64,000 nt of DNA from positions 62,001 through 126,000 of the forward strand of contig JAWPHD010000091.1 of NCBI GenBank assembly GCA_037043455.1, read 5' to 3'. Below are positions 12,573-25,157 of the stretch, piece by piece. The position numbers and the translations under genes were made by a program. The stretch's first letter is position 1, and the number at the start of each line of letters is the position of its first letter. The notes beneath the pieces were generated by a model. That model was given only the letters and a program-made list of their open reading frames with translations. It was not told where the DNA came from and made no database searches. The stretch is from Cyrtodaria siliqua (taxonomy: Eukaryota > Mollusca > Bivalvia > Adapedonta > Hiatellidae).

Positions 12573-13134
12573 AGCAGTGCTATGAATGCATGTTGGTATA
12601 CGGACGTTGAGTAAATGGTGGATTGAAACATATTAATAAGTGACATAATTAATTAATTAAGGGCAGATCTTGTACGAATTGATAAGAAGATGGGAATATG
12701 TGTTAAATGTAAAAATGTATGGGTTGTAAATGAATCAATTTCTGTTGTTTTCTTACTTAATTTTCGATTCGGTGGTTCCACTACTCCGGCCGATAAAAGG
12801 CTCTAGGTATTGTTTAACCGCTCATAGGATATGTTGTCTGCTTTTTAATTTAGTATTTTGGCTGTTACTTGTGATACGCAGGCTTCATAACCGCTGATCC
12901 CAACTAAATTCCTTTTTGTTTATTTCGCTCTTCGGGGCATACAATTTTATTAGATCCTGGGACCATACGTCGCTGGATATAGTGGATGAAATAAAGATAC
13001 ACATATTGCTATAACCACCGCCATATGCTTGCCATCTTCGGGATGGTTAAAATTCTGTTCTGTTGATTTTTATGAATATTGAGTTCTGCTCAACCGGGGG
13101 CTAGAGGGCGTGAGCGGTAGCTAGCATATTTCAC

Positions 13135-13235
13135 TACCGCTCATGAACAGTCTCAATCAAACCGAGACTGCAATATTTCGTAGGTGTCGTGCTCGGCCGT
13201 TTCCAAAGGTCCATTATCATACTCTTTCTTTTGCA
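13135..13235 (+). repeat. Short dispersed repeat flanking exon 2, copy 1
   Basis: Matches 15366-15460 in reverse complement (CCGCTCATGAACAGTCTCAATC, GGTCCATTATCATACT in parts). The two copies lie on either side of the B-box gene's second exon. Their significance is unknown. Confidence 0.6.
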
Positions 13236-13289
13236 TGTATCATATCGGTTCAAAGACATATCGTAATGGCATATTTTCAAATATTTCAG

Positions 13290-14619
13290 ACCCTGCAAAG
13301 GCATTGTCTACATACCCAGTGTGGCAGAAGGAGTGAAAGATACTGCGGAATTCAAAAGTGTTATAGCTGACTTGAAAGAACTTAAAATTAACTTAGAAAA
13401 AACAAAAGCATCAAGAATGCATGATTGTAAAAGGATCAACTCTGAGAAAAGCATTTCCATTACCAAAATCAAAGATTTCAGAAAGACGATGAACAAACTT
13501 CTAGATGACATGGATGAGCAGGCAACCGATCAAGTTTATCAGAGGCACAAGGTATTAGCAACTAGCATCAAAGCTGATATTGAACACTTAAACAACAAGA
13601 TCGTGCAAATAGAAAACACAATAAAGCGTCTGGAAGGAAACTCAGAAGTAAATGAGTCTCAAGTATTCATCAACGCAAAGAAAGCCAAGACAGCCGTAAC
13701 AGAGGGAAAACAATTATCAAAAGAGATCGGAAAGTGTATTGGAAAGGAAGCAATAAACTTTTACCTAAATGATCATATCTATAAAGAACTCCAAAAATAT
13801 GACACTTTAGGATATTTCTGTCATAAAAAAGTGAATGTAAGGGTAGAAACAGATACAGTTCAGTGTTGGATATCTGGTTGCTGTCAATTAGAAGATGGTA
13901 CCACACTTATTACCGACAATGATAATAACAAACTAAAGCGACTTGACCAATCATACGCTGTCAAAGACTACATTAACCTACCTGGTAGACCACGAGGAAT
14001 TTGCCTCACTGATTCTTGTGAAGTGGCCATCGCTCTACGAGACGTCATGCGAATACAATTTGTTTCTGTCGAAAATCAAATATCACCAACCGCTTCCTTT
14101 AATGTTGGTGTACCTTGCCGCGGGATATCATACAGCAACAGTGAACTGTTTGTGTCCTGTTGCGGTGGAAATGGAGAAGATCCTGGTCATATACGCGTAT
14201 ACGACAAAGCCGGAAAACAACTGAGGACATTCCCAAATGATACGTCAGTTTATCATATGTTCTCGTGCCCGTGTCACATTGCAGTCAGTCCTGATGGAAA
14301 CGCGATTTACTTGACCCTCTGGAACAAGGGCATCGTCACTCTGGACAGACAAGTCAATGTGCTCTCAGATATTAAGGACCCGCAGCTGACCTATCCTACA
14401 GGAATATGTGTGGCGAACGGAGATCAACTCATTGTATGTGGCTGGGGATCTGATAATGTCCTACAATTTCGGTCTGATGAAAGCAATCCTATAGTGCTGC
14501 TGAAGCAATCCGACGGTCTGAAAAAGCCATCATCAATCTGCTTTGACATGAAGAACAACAAACTGATTGTTGCCATGGAGCGTAATGACGTCATCATCGT
14601 ATACGATATAAAATTATAA
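13290..14619 (+). CDS. B-box/coiled-coil/propeller (TRIM-like) protein, exon 2
   Basis: Second and last exon; with 4541-4884 it encodes 557 residues. The acceptor (TATTTCAG at 13282-13289) restores the phase-2 codon, and the first residues (PCKGI) finish the B-box 2 begun in exon 1. Residues ~125-270 are charged and heptad-like (many E, K, L and I), typical of the B-box C-terminal coiled coil. Residues ~290-557 contain repeated short strands with motifs such as GRPRGICL, CPCHIAVSPDG and TYPTGICV, which fit an NHL/TRIM-type beta-propeller. The GTG at 13321 is an internal codon, not the start. Proteins of this build are expanded in bivalves and are often linked to innate immunity or ubiquitin signalling; that role is inference. 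No RING domain is present. Confidence 0.85.
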
Positions 14620-14680
14620 GATTATAAACTAATATTAACAGCCCATTGCATTTATAGTATGTGGGTTCTCGTGTATGAAG

Positions 14681-14686
14681 ATTAAA
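14681..14686 (+). promoter_or_regulatory. Candidate polyadenylation signal
   Basis: ATTAAA, a common variant of AATAAA, 62 bases after the stop codon of the B-box gene. Confidence 0.45.
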
Positions 14687-15194
14687 GACATATCAATGAT
14701 GTCAAATATTTTACTTTCTGTGTCCCGTAGCTTAGATGTGATGGCAACAGCCATTGAGTAGCGAGAAAGGCTACATGTTGCAGTCTTCTGTAATTAGAAC
14801 CCACAGAAATATAGTTAAGCAAAGAAGAAAAGAGAACTATTAAAGTAAATAACTGAACCTGTATGCCATAATATCATATAGAAAGACGAAAGTCCATAGA
14901 CGATGTCATATAGCGAACGGGTACATAGAATACAGTTTATATATACATAAACAATTAACTGTCCCAAAAATAAATATATTTGGCCACAAAAACGAAATGA
15001 AATGCAGTTTAAATCATCATATTATGTAATAGAAACCACAAAGCTAGATTATTTGAAGGATGCATTTTACCAACAGCCACGACTCCACCAGAGAGCGAAC
15101 CTACGCGGGGCAAAGGTTTGTAGCTATAAAACACAAGACAACCGTTCGAAGTCGATAAGCATGTACATTTCATGAATGATAAATATGCAACTGG
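14687..15194. other. Unassigned intergenic DNA
   Basis: AT-rich sequence downstream of the B-box gene; no feature recognised. Confidence 0.5.
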
Positions 15195-15214
15195 ACTGAA
15201 AATTCACAGGAAAG

Positions 15215-15300
15215 TCATAACTTAATGGGGATTCGAACTCGGGACGCTTTACAAGTGAAACTAACTACCTACCATTTCTCCACAAAAGCTAGCGCTATAA
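15215..15300 (-). repeat. tRNA-like (SINE head or tRNA pseudogene)
   Basis: On the minus strand the segment has an anticodon-arm-like TTCACTTGTAAAGCG and the B-box GAGTTCGAATCCCC, resembling a threonine tRNA (UGU). The acceptor arms do not pair convincingly, so I call it tRNA-derived. Confidence 0.45.
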
Positions 15301-15365
15301 CCAGAGAGAAAAAACGCGCAATTATCACGCTTAGTAATACATGTACATACAAAAGAGTGTACATA

Positions 15366-15460
15366 CAAATAGTATGATAATGGACCTTTGGAAATGGACG
15401 AATACGACACATACGAAATATTGCAGTCTCGGTTTGATTGAGATTGTTCATGAGCGGTAA
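15366..15460 (-). repeat. Short dispersed repeat flanking exon 2, copy 2
   Basis: Inverted partner of 13135-13235, with about 80-90 matching bases. Confidence 0.6.
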
Positions 15461-15964
15461 TAATATTCTCTATATAAGTATCAGGCTCAGCGATCTCCAA
15501 AGATCGAATGAATAACAGTACTGATTGCAAGCGCGGGGAGACGTTTTACTGCCGCCACACTGTACAACCCTCACACTGAGGTCTGCTAAAGATACAACGA
15601 GTACTAACTAGTACTTGTCCCAGTGATTGTTTTAATGTTGTTACAGATGGACGATGATAACTTTTAAGGCAGGTTTAACAAACGGGTTGGAAGCACAAAC
15701 TAAATTAAATCTTCAAACGATGTCGCTCATGGAACAACTGAATAACTTCCAAAACATCATAGCACACATACTACACATACATAAAAAGTCAGAACATATA
15801 ACCACTTATAACGAATTGTTGTCGAAAAATGTTGTTGTTTTGTAGGTTGTCATGATGTGAGTCATCATGTTAACGTTATTGATTTCATGTTGTACGATCG
15901 TGCTGAAGGTTGTCATGGTGCAGGTTGTCGTGATGAAAATGCTGTGTTACTTCTGTGCAATTTA

Positions 15965-16160
15965 TAGCGCATCCGTGGTCAAGGGGTTCACGACGTTGCG
16001 TTGTTCTCGCCTCTCATCGCTGTGGTTTCGAATCCCACTGGAAGCTCGACTTGTAAGTGAGAAGGTGTCGATTCCTACGGATGGCGGGAGATATTACAGA
16101 ACTGGCTATACCTAGGAATAAATGGGTGGTCTGCCACCAACAAAAAAAATCGACCGTCAT
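15965..16160 (+). mobile_element. tRNA-derived SINE (plus strand)
   Basis: Head with TCCGTGGTCAAGGGGTTCAC (A-box region) and B-box GGTTTCGAATCCCAC, then a core containing AGAACTGGCTATACCTAGGAA, close to the core of the SINEs at 20985-21165 and 63300-63490. It ends near an A-rich tail (CAACAAAAAAAA). The open frames across it are not genes. Confidence 0.8.
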
Positions 16161-17915
16161 ATATAACCTTACATCTGTTGCAAATGACGCAAAACAACAT
16201 CAAAAACAAACAAACAAACTGAACAATTTATATTCAAAAGGTTGAATTGACTGACTATGTGTCTGGTTGGCTCTTTCTGTGATTTCAACACTTCCTGTTC
16301 GATTGTTGGAGCTACCGTTCTAGTCTGGGCTATGTATTACCAACCATTTGGAGACTATTCCAAAAGGTGCAAAACACAGACAAGATAATTTCATTAAGTA
16401 GACTAAGCAGCTATTATATGTTCACGAAGAGCAAAATGTGTTCTTCATTATTCATTTATAATCATGAACTTGTATTTTGATTTTATAACATTTGATTTAG
16501 ATTGATGAGACGGACTAACCACGCACCACAACTTAGAAACATAGCATAGTCATACAAGAGTACCAAACATATACATGCGAAAGGTATTCGTTGCAGTTTG
16601 CCTCCATATAATTTTACACATTTCTTCCTTGGTGTCAAATTCAAGGGTAGATAACTCTAAAATATTTGTTCAACATTACACTAAGATATTGTTGTTCGAG
16701 TTCTTCCCCTTTAATAGTAAATACACTTATTTGCCATTTCAGCACTCCATAAATTAACATTTTAAAACGAGAAACCTAGCCCGCAGTTGACCTAACTTCG
16801 TACTGGTGTTTTGTCATTGATATTGATCATGGATGCTTTACAATGGCGTCAGAGAATCACAGACTGTACACTGTTAGTACGAGACAGGACGTTAAATTAG
16901 AATAGTATGTTTCATTTAAAATTAGAATTTTTACAATGGGTTTTTGCAATTCAATCATATACATATGTCAATCCTTTAACAGAACGACAACTACAATGAC
17001 AATATCTATACAGGAAAAGTGAAAACTTGGTAGTAATATGTGTCAGAGTCTTCCTATAAGGTACGTGTGTATTTATAGGTTGTTTGATATGTATTGGAAT
17101 TTGACCGCGCGTTCTTTCGCGTACTAATATTGCTTGACTTTATTACTGCATTATTCATCCGCGGAAGAACGAGTGCATATGGTGTCAGACCAGTCAGGAA
17201 GTACTTCCGGGTCGTAGGATGCTAAAATAGTTTCATGAAAAAATCCAAAGTTTCTAGTTTGTTTGTGTTTTCCCCAAAGATTAGTTTTTATTACATAGTT
17301 AAATCTAACCTGATGTTAAAGTATTATATCTGTTGTCATTAACAGTAAGTCTTTTACTGTTTTTGTCAGGACTATTTCTCTGGAGAGTATGAGCAGAGAC
17401 GGTAGGAAGAGATGTGGTTTTGACATGTGTTTATTTCAAATTACGCCTAGTGTGATTAAATGATGTGAAGTGTTGAACAACTGAATAGGTGTTTTATTCC
17501 AGATATGGGACGTTTGCGAGCCAAATCTGTGTAATTCACAGAATTAAAATATATTTAAGCGAATGAATGTTGTGGAACTTGCGACTGTTTTCCAAAAATA
17601 GCCTATTTTGCATTGTGTTCAATGGGCTGATTTTACTGGTCTGAAACCAAGATATCCCAATATAAATATAGTAACCTTTTTTAATGCATATGAATGTTTA
17701 ATACAAAAATAAATAAGTAGCAGAAAACCAAAGGTTTTAACATTTTCTTTTCTTCAAAATCACTTATTTGAACAAACGTAAGATCGTGGGAATTTTCCAC
17801 AATGAGACCACAATACTACGATTTGTTTTTATCATGTGAAATACTCCCTGTGGCGTAACATATTTACTGGGAATTGCATCAATCCCATACAAGTATTCAA
17901 AAGAGCAGTTCCAAG
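16161..17915. other. Unassigned intergenic DNA
   Basis: No gene, RNA or repeat recognised; AT-rich. Confidence 0.5.
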
Positions 17916-20465
17916 TAAATTACACATCCAGTATGGATACAGCACGTCGAATACGTGTCCATGTACATAACACATCCAGTATGAATACAGCACGTCGAAT
18001 ATGTGTCCATGTACATTACATATCCAGTATGGATACAACCGTCGAATATGTGTCCATGTACATTACACATCCAGTATGAATACAGCACGTCGAATATGTG
18101 TCCATGTACATTACACACCCAGTATGGATACAGCACGTCGAATATGTGTCCATGTTCATTACACACCCAGTATGGATACAGCACGTCGAATATGTGTCCA
18201 TGTACATTACACATCCAGTATGGATACAGCACGTCGAATATGTGTCTATGTACATTACACATCCAGTATGGATACAGCACGTCGAATATGTGTCCATGTA
18301 CATTACACATCCAATATGAATACAGCTGTAATCATACCGGATGTGTAATGTACATGGACACATATTCGACGTGCTGTATCCATATTGGATGTGTAATGTA
18401 CATGGACACATATTCGACTGCTGTATCCATACTGAATGTGTAATGTACATGGACACATATTGGACGTGCTGTATTCATACTGGATGTGTAATGTACATGG
18501 ACACGTATTCGACGTGCTGTATTCATATTGGATGTGTAATGTACATAGAAACATTTTTCGACGTGCTGTATCCATACTGGATGTGCAATGTACTTGGACA
18601 CATATTCGACGTGCTGTATCCATACTGGATGTGTAATGTACATGGACACATATTCGACGTGATGTATCCATACTGGATATGTTATGTACATGGACACATA
18701 TTCGACGTGCTGTATCCATACTGGATGTGTAATGTACATGGACACATGATCGACGTGCCATACTGGATGTGTAATGTACATGGACACATATTCGACGTGA
18801 TGTATCCATACTGGATATGTAATGTACATGGACAAATATTCGACGTGCTGTATTCATACTGGATGTGTAATGTATATGGACACGTATTTGACGTGCTGTA
18901 TCCATACTGGATGTGTAATGTACATGGACACGTATTCGACGCGCTGTATTCATACTGGATGTGTAATGTACATGGACACGTATTCGACGTGCTGTCTCCA
19001 TACTGGATGTGTAATGTACGTGGACACGTATTCGACGTGATGTATTCATACTGGATGTGTAATGTACATTGACACATATTCGACGTGCTGTATCCATACT
19101 GAATGTGTAATGTACATGGACACGTTTTCACGTGCTGTATCCATACTGGATGTGTAATGTACATGGACATATATTCGACGTGCTGTATTCATACTGGATG
19201 TGAAATGTACATGGAGACGCATTCGACGTGCTGTATCCGTACTGGATGTGTAATGTACATGGACACATATTCGTCGTGTTGTATCCATACTGGATGTGTA
19301 ATGTACATGGACACATATTCGACGTGATGTATCCATACTGGATGTGTAATGTACATGGAAACGAATTCGACGTGCTGTATCCTTACTGGATGTGTTATGT
19401 ACATGGGCACATATTCGACGTGTTGTATCCATACAGGATGTGTAATGTACATGGACACATATTCGACGTGCTGTATTCATACTGGATGTGTAATGTACAT
19501 GGACACATATTCGACGTGCCCATGTACATTACATATGTGTCCATGTACATTACACATCCAGTATGGATACAACACGTCGAACATGTGTCCATGTACATTA
19601 CACATCCAGAATGAATACAGCACGTCGAACATGTGTCCATGTACATTACACATCCAGTATGAATACAGCACGTCGAACATGTGTCCATGTACATTACACA
19701 TCCAAAATGAATACAGCACGTCGAATATGTGTCCATGTACATTACACATCCAGAATGAATACAGCACGTCGAATATGTGTCCATGTACATTACACATCCA
19801 GTATCTATACAGTACGTCGAATATGTGTCCATGTACATTACACATCCAGTATGGATACAACACGTCGAACATGTGTCCATGTACATTACACATCCAGAAT
19901 GAATACAGCACGTCGAACATGTGACCATGTACATTACACATCCAGTATGAATACAGCACGTCGAATATGTGTCCATGTACATTACACATCCAGTATGAAT
20001 AAAGCACGTTGAATACGTGTCCATGTACATTACACATCCAGTATGAATACAGCACGTCAAATACGTGTCCATGTACATTACAAATCCAGTATGAATACAG
20101 CACGTTGAATATGTGTCCATGTACATTACACATCCAGTATGGATACAGCACGTCGAATATGTGTCCATGTACATTACACATCCAGTATGGATACAGCACG
20201 TCGAATATGTGTCCAGGTACATTACACATCCAATATGAATACAGCACGTCGAATACGTGTCCATGTACATTACACATCCAGAATGAATACAGCACGTCGA
20301 ATACGTGTCCATGTACATTACACATCCAGTATGGATACAGCACGTCGAATATGTGTCCAGGTACATTACACATCCAATATGAATACAGCACGTCGAATAC
20401 GTGTCCATGTACATTACACATCCAGTATGGATACAGCACGTCGAATATGTGTCCATGTACATTAA
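17916..20465. repeat. 48-bp satellite in three blocks of alternating orientation
   Basis: About 53 units of 48 bp containing CAGTATGGATACAGCACG and TGTGTCCATGTACATTACAC. Units run forward at 17916-18327 (~8-9 copies), reversed at 18331-19519 (~25 copies) and forward again at 19520-20465 (~20 copies). Because 48 is a multiple of 3 and the unit lacks stops in most frames, it produces open frames of up to 362 codons on both strands. These are artefacts: several overlap in different frames and share no start or domain. Confidence 0.97.
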
Positions 20466-20984
20466 AAGTAAATGTGCGTGCAATAAAATAGATTACCATA
20501 ATACTCCGAGGCATATATCATAATATAAATATGTTCATGTAGATGATAAAAGCTTTAGTATTGATTACAATATAATGACCACAACCATAGCTAGTGTAGT
20601 ATATACTGATGCTTATATTGTTGAATAAAATAATAGCAAGAACAATGTATCGTATCACCAGAACTAAGGGCAATATACGCTGTTGCTATGATTTTACTAT
20701 TTTACAAGTTGTCTCTCTTTGGAAACTTTAAACGAAATATGTTCGTATCATAACAACTATGATCTTGTATCTTCTTTTAATAAAACATTCTATTTATTGC
20801 ACTAATACATGTTGCTTTATCTTTGTTCGGTGTAATAAGAGACAATGTCAGCCATGTTTATAAGTAATGATACATCGAGCACGAGTACTTTGTGTACTTG
20901 TTTCGAACGTGATATATACTTTTTCTTGGTGTGTTTAACGTTATTTTTAGAACGTTTTGTCTACGCATGACGGTCGTGTTTGGT
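20466..20984. other. Unassigned intergenic DNA
   Basis: No feature recognised. Confidence 0.5.
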
Positions 20985-21165
20985 GGTGGAGGCAGACCAT
21001 CCAATTATTCCTGGGTAGAACCAGTACTATACACCTCCCGCTGTAAGAATGAAATTTTCTCACTTACAATTCGAGCTCCCAGTGGGATTTGAACCCGCAA
21101 CGGCGAGAGGCGATAAGGTTTCAAACGCAACTTCAGTAACCTCTCGATCACGGAAGTAAACATTT
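20985..21165 (-). mobile_element. tRNA-derived SINE (minus strand)
   Basis: On the minus strand: A-box region GTGATCGAGAGGTTACTG, B-box GGGTTCAAATCCCAC, then the core TAGTACTGGTTCTACCCAGG. Same core as 63300-63490 and close to 15965-16160. Such head-plus-conserved-core SINEs are known from bivalves. Confidence 0.82.
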
Positions 21166-22394
21166 ATAGAGTACCTTCTGTCTTTACTACTTTGCGATAA
21201 GCATTGGGGATTTTACTTTCATCAGTTAGAAACATTAATTATTGTATGTCATATAAATTTATTTAGTCTACTGTGTGCTTCCTTTACATATTATAACTGT
21301 TTAACATTCTTTTAAATCACATTTTCCTACAAAACCTATTTGTTTTTATTTTATGAAACTATATATCAACATGCTCATGTTTAGACTGGGTTCTAGATGG
21401 ATAAAACCATGCAAATTATCAGTAATGAAATGCATATTAAATTAAAATAACTTATTATAATTGTTATTCTCAGCATAAGAAATCCGGGGGATCCGGCACG
21501 GACCCACAATACAATTCGGCAAGCAAAGTTTTAACCTATTGAAATGCAGTCTCTAATAATAATAGTTTTTGTTTACGTATTCGCTAATTATGTCATAGAG
21601 AATAATAAATGGGTACCCTTTATCAGGCCTGAGACGCCATATAAGCCCGAGAGCTTTAGCTTTATATAGGGTGTGATAGGAAAATACACATTTTTTATTC
21701 TATTTATCATATACTCGAGCTTTGTCGTAATTTCAGCTTCAGCTCACTCTGTACGCTGTTTTCCAGGGAGAAAAAACAAGTTTAGATATAGTCCATTCTG
21801 ATGTGCTCATGTATGTCGCGTAAGTGGTAAGCAACAGTTATTTTTGTCCGAAATCTTATTGAAAATGAATTCCATTGAATTTGAAATTTTCTAATAAAGG
21901 TGAATTGTCATAAGTGGTTATTTTATCCACGGATAATGATTCTATAGCCAATAATCTGCCGCGAAAACAGGATGAAAGTAACTAATGAAACGCAGACGAC
22001 AAACAGTACCCTTGACAAACAGTATACAATCGTAATTAATCGGTTATTTCCGTATTACTCCGGTAAATCGGGATGAACATTCGGTTATTTCCGTGATATG
22101 ACATTTTTTCACTATATTTCACGCGTGTGATAAAGCTTTATTGCCCGGCAACGAAATCCTGATTGATTTGACTAGCTAGGTCTATGTTGTATCGTACATA
22201 TGTGTAGGGAAGTATATGATAAATATATATATCAACTGTAATACATGGCGTAATTAAGAACACTGCGTTCAACCCCCATGTACTTATTTATAACACCAAT
22301 CTTGTGTGCCGCCGATAACGAATGAAATACGACTTTGTATTGCAAAATAACGGTTTGATCTCGCGGCCTTGTAAGTAGAATATTAAGCAGAACC
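21166..22394. other. Unassigned DNA upstream of the Cvsi-like gene
   Basis: No exon recognised. A/T-rich TATA-like sequence (AAATATATATATC) near 22219-22231 lies about 165 bp before the start codon; it could hold the promoter, but nothing confirms it. Confidence 0.4.
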
Positions 22395-22434
22395 ATGAAA
22401 GCGTACGCTATTTTATGCTTGGCTTTATGCATCG
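22395..22434 (+). CDS. Cvsi-like protease inhibitor, exon 1 (signal peptide)
   Basis: Encodes the start methionine and a hydrophobic leader (MKAYAILCLALCI), as in a secretory signal peptide. It ends at the strong donor G|GTGAGT in phase 1, matching the phase-1 acceptor of exon 2. The exon was chosen because the splice phases and the cysteine-rich exons downstream give one continuous 93-residue secreted protein. Confidence 0.75.
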
Positions 22435-22566
22435 GTGAGTAACCGTTTATATATTTCTAATTATTTGCTCTTTGTTTTAAATGACGCCCCTTCTCAAACA
22501 CTTTATATAGAATAGTTGGTCCTCAAAAACTATCAGTAGTTTGGCATAAGTAACGTATACACTATA

Positions 22567-22872
22567 ACGTATTATGAAATTATATTAAGAATGTGTTGTT
22601 ATTAAAGATACTGAAGGACGTATTATGAAATTATATTAAGTATGTGTTGTTATTAAAGATACTGAAGGACGTATTATGAAATTATACTAAGTATGTGTTG
22701 TTATTAAAGATACCGAAGGACGTATTATGAAATTATATTGAGTATGTGTTGTTATTAAAGATACTGAAGGACGTATTATGAAATTATATTAAGTATGTGT
22801 TGTTATTAAAGATACTGAAGGACGTATTATGAAATTATATTGAGTATGTGTAGTTATTAAAGATACTGAAGG
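22567..22872 (+). repeat. 51-bp tandem repeat, 6 copies
   Basis: Exactly 6 x 51 bp (ACGTATTATGAAATTATA ... GATACTGAAGG), with only a few substitutions between units. Located in intron 1 of the Cvsi-like gene. Confidence 0.95.
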
Positions 22873-22971
22873 CAGGCATAGCTATAATTACTGAGGGTTC
22901 GGAAAAAGTCTTGGAACAGGATGAACGAATTATCAAAAACGGATAATAAACGAAGAACCATTACGTGGTCC

Positions 22972-23245
22972 GAGTATTAACTTTCATACCCCATCCAATC
23001 CCTTCTCCAAGAAGCAAAACCGGGGTTGGCTGGGGTAATACATAAAACCTTAATTTCGGCTTAAAAAGTTTGCGTATTGTAAAATTAAAACATTCAATGG
23101 GTAATTGTAAACAGGTTATCACACTTTTTCAGTAAAAAATGATTTTAAAAATGTTTTATTGTCCAAATATCCGTTATAAAATCCTTCTAATATAATCTTT
23201 CTCATCGCTTAATGGGATAAAGGAGGGACAACGTAATGGTATGAC
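22972..23245 (+). repeat. Dispersed repeat C, copy 2
   Basis: Direct match to 8166-8455 with about 80-85% identity by eye. Lies in intron 1 of the Cvsi-like gene. Confidence 0.75.
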
Positions 23246-23538
23246 AATTTGAATGCTGCTACATTGATATGCATGACGCCATTTTCAGAACTATGACATC
23301 ATAGTTCTATATTAATATATAAAATACTTACAAATGTCAAGATTCACTGATTATCACAGCAACTCTACACTAACCCAATTTGCTAAGTACCAACCTAAGA
23401 ATATGTCAATAATATTCTCATTGTTTAGTGTATTTTCAGCTTGATTAGAGATACGGTTAAACTGCAAAATAACGAGTGTAAATCGTCTGCTCTGATTGCA
23501 TGAACATATTTTAAAACTTTTAAGTCTATGTGTTTTCT

Positions 23539-24057
23539 TACAACTGGGTATATAGGATTTTATTAAGTACTTCGAATTAGTGAAGCTTCCGATGTTCCTA
23601 ATTCTAAAATATGCCAGTTAAAATTATTTTGACATCATGTTTTACTAGCATTACCACTACACATGCGTTTGCAAAAGAATTTTCGAACCATTTAATGTTA
23701 ACGCTGAATTACAGTTACTTGAATTTCAAACAATATTCAATTTAAAGGGAGGTAATTTAAGATTATCCATATTTCACTTTTTTATAGACGGAGAATCTGC
23801 GATAAATGGCTCAATTTTTTATGTTTTTTTCTATTATTTCATACCATTTTAAGAATGTTATATCTTTAAGCGATCTTTGACTCATGTTATGTGTTTTATC
23901 AGCACATATCATATTTTCATATAAAGGGAGGGTAACTCTCAAAAGATGTAACAATTTAAACAAAAAATAAATGTTTTACAAACTATGGGTCAAAACAAAA
24001 TACTTGTCACATATCTATTCTAAAATATATTTAAAATAAGAAAATTAGTTCAGTGTA
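23539..24057 (+). repeat. Intron repeat D, copy 1
   Basis: About 520 bp that match 26651-27172 along the whole length (for example TACAACTGGGTATATAGG at the start and AAATAAGAAAATTAGT at the end). Copy 1 lies upstream of exon 2 and copy 2 directly upstream of exon 3, which suggests that an exon and its preceding intron were duplicated together. Confidence 0.85.
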
Positions 24058-24299
24058 TGACACATACATATACTTAAGTGCAATAATGCATTATGATAAT
24101 GATTATTCTTTCTTGTACTTACGTTCTAGTTTATTTCCTACAGTCTAAGCATGTTTACTTGTCCGGATAAAACTGTTCGGATAAAACTGACCACTGTCCG
24201 GATAAAACTGTATGTATTAAACTATACATACAAATAGACGGACAAATAACAACATAAAACGATTTTTTTAAAAGTAGAATTAATATCCGGTGATTATAG

Positions 24300-25015
24300 C
24301 TTGTCATGTTGTAGGTTGTCATGTTGTAGGAAGGCAAAGGTAAAGGTTGTCATGTTGTTGATTTTCATGTTGTAGGTTGTCATAATTAGGTTGTCATGCT
24401 GTAGGTTGTCATGTTGCAAGTTATCATAATGTAGGTTGTCATGTTGTTGGTTTTCATGTTTGTGATTATCAGGTTTTTGGATGTCATGCTTTTGGTCGTC
24501 ATGTTGTAGGTTGTCATGCTGTAGGTATCTGGATGTAGGTTGATATGTTGTAGGTTGTCATGTATTTGGTTGTCATGTTTTAGGTTGCCCTAATGTTTGG
24601 TCATGTTGCTGAATTGCATGATGTAGGTTGTAATAATTAGGTTGTCATGTTGTAGGTTGTCATGTTGTAAGTTGTCTTGATAAAGGTTGTCATGTTGGTG
24701 GTTGTTATTTTGTAGATTGTCAGGTTTTTGGTTGTCATTGTATAGGCTGTCATGTTTTACGGTCGTGTTGTAGGGTCTTTTACGACCATGTTTTGGTTGT
24801 CATGTTGTATGTTGTCATTTTGTGTGTGTCATGTTGTACGTTGTCACTTTGTAGCTTGTCACGCTGTAGTTTGCCCTGTTTTAGACTTTCATTTTACATG
24901 TTGTCATGTTGTAGGATGTCATTTTGTACTTGTCATGTTGTAGATTGTAATGTTGAAAGTTGTCATGTTGTCTGTTGTTATTTTGTAGATTCTCATGATG
25001 TAGTTTGTTATAAAA
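24300..25015 (+). repeat. 15-bp degenerate minisatellite (GGTTGTCATGTTGTA)n
   Basis: Degenerate units around GGTTGTCATGTTGTA fill the last 700 bases of intron 1 and end about 17 bases before exon 2. The array separates exon 2 from repeat D. Cysteine-rich open frames on both strands come from the repeat itself. Confidence 0.92.
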
Positions 25016-25031
25016 AGTGATTTTGTTACAG

Positions 25032-25157
25032 CAAGTGTATTGGGAGAACAATGTACTGCAGTCGATAACTGCATAGAGACGCAATGCCACACAGAGCACG
25101 GATGGTGGTTAGCCTGCATCAGCGGCTTGTGCGTCTGCTCACATGACACCCATGCAG
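25032..25157 (+). CDS. Cvsi-like protease inhibitor, exon 2 (first 6-cysteine unit)
   Basis: Encodes residues 14-55 plus the first base of codon 56. Acceptor TTTTGTTACAG, donor CAG|GTACGT, phase 1 at both ends. Six cysteines follow the pattern C-x6-C-x4-C-x9-C-x4-C-x-C, ending CISGLCVC. The resemblance is to the oyster cvSI inhibitors (MEROPS family I84), small secreted proteins with twelve cysteines that block subtilisin-like proteases of parasites. The assignment rests on the cysteine pattern, size and secretion signal, recalled from family knowledge; a different cysteine-rich secreted peptide cannot be excluded. Confidence 0.75.

Larger units (their letters stand above)
4885..13289 (+). 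other. Intron of the B-box gene
   Basis: GT...AG intron joining the phase-2 exon 1 to exon 2. It contains dispersed repeat B, two full SINEs, a 29-bp tandem array, repeat A copy 2, repeat C, a tRNA-like retroposon with a poly(A) run, a palindromic MITE pair and a SINE-interrupted minisatellite. Stretches 5418-6297, 7531-8165, 8456-8990 and 9626-10284 hold nothing I recognise. Confidence 0.7.

Noticed and set aside
15654..16757. Short ORFs at 15654, 15867, 16057 and 16575
   Set aside because: They overlap a SINE or AT-rich DNA and lack domains or splice support.
17897..20514. Many long open frames (up to 362 codons) with Cys/His-rich repeats on both strands
   Set aside because: They are translations of a 48-bp satellite whose length is a multiple of three; frames on both strands and in several phases are open at once.
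24752..25020. Cysteine-rich ORFs just upstream of Cvsi exon 2
   Set aside because: They are translations of the 15-bp GGTTGTCATGTTGTA minisatellite, not additional exons.
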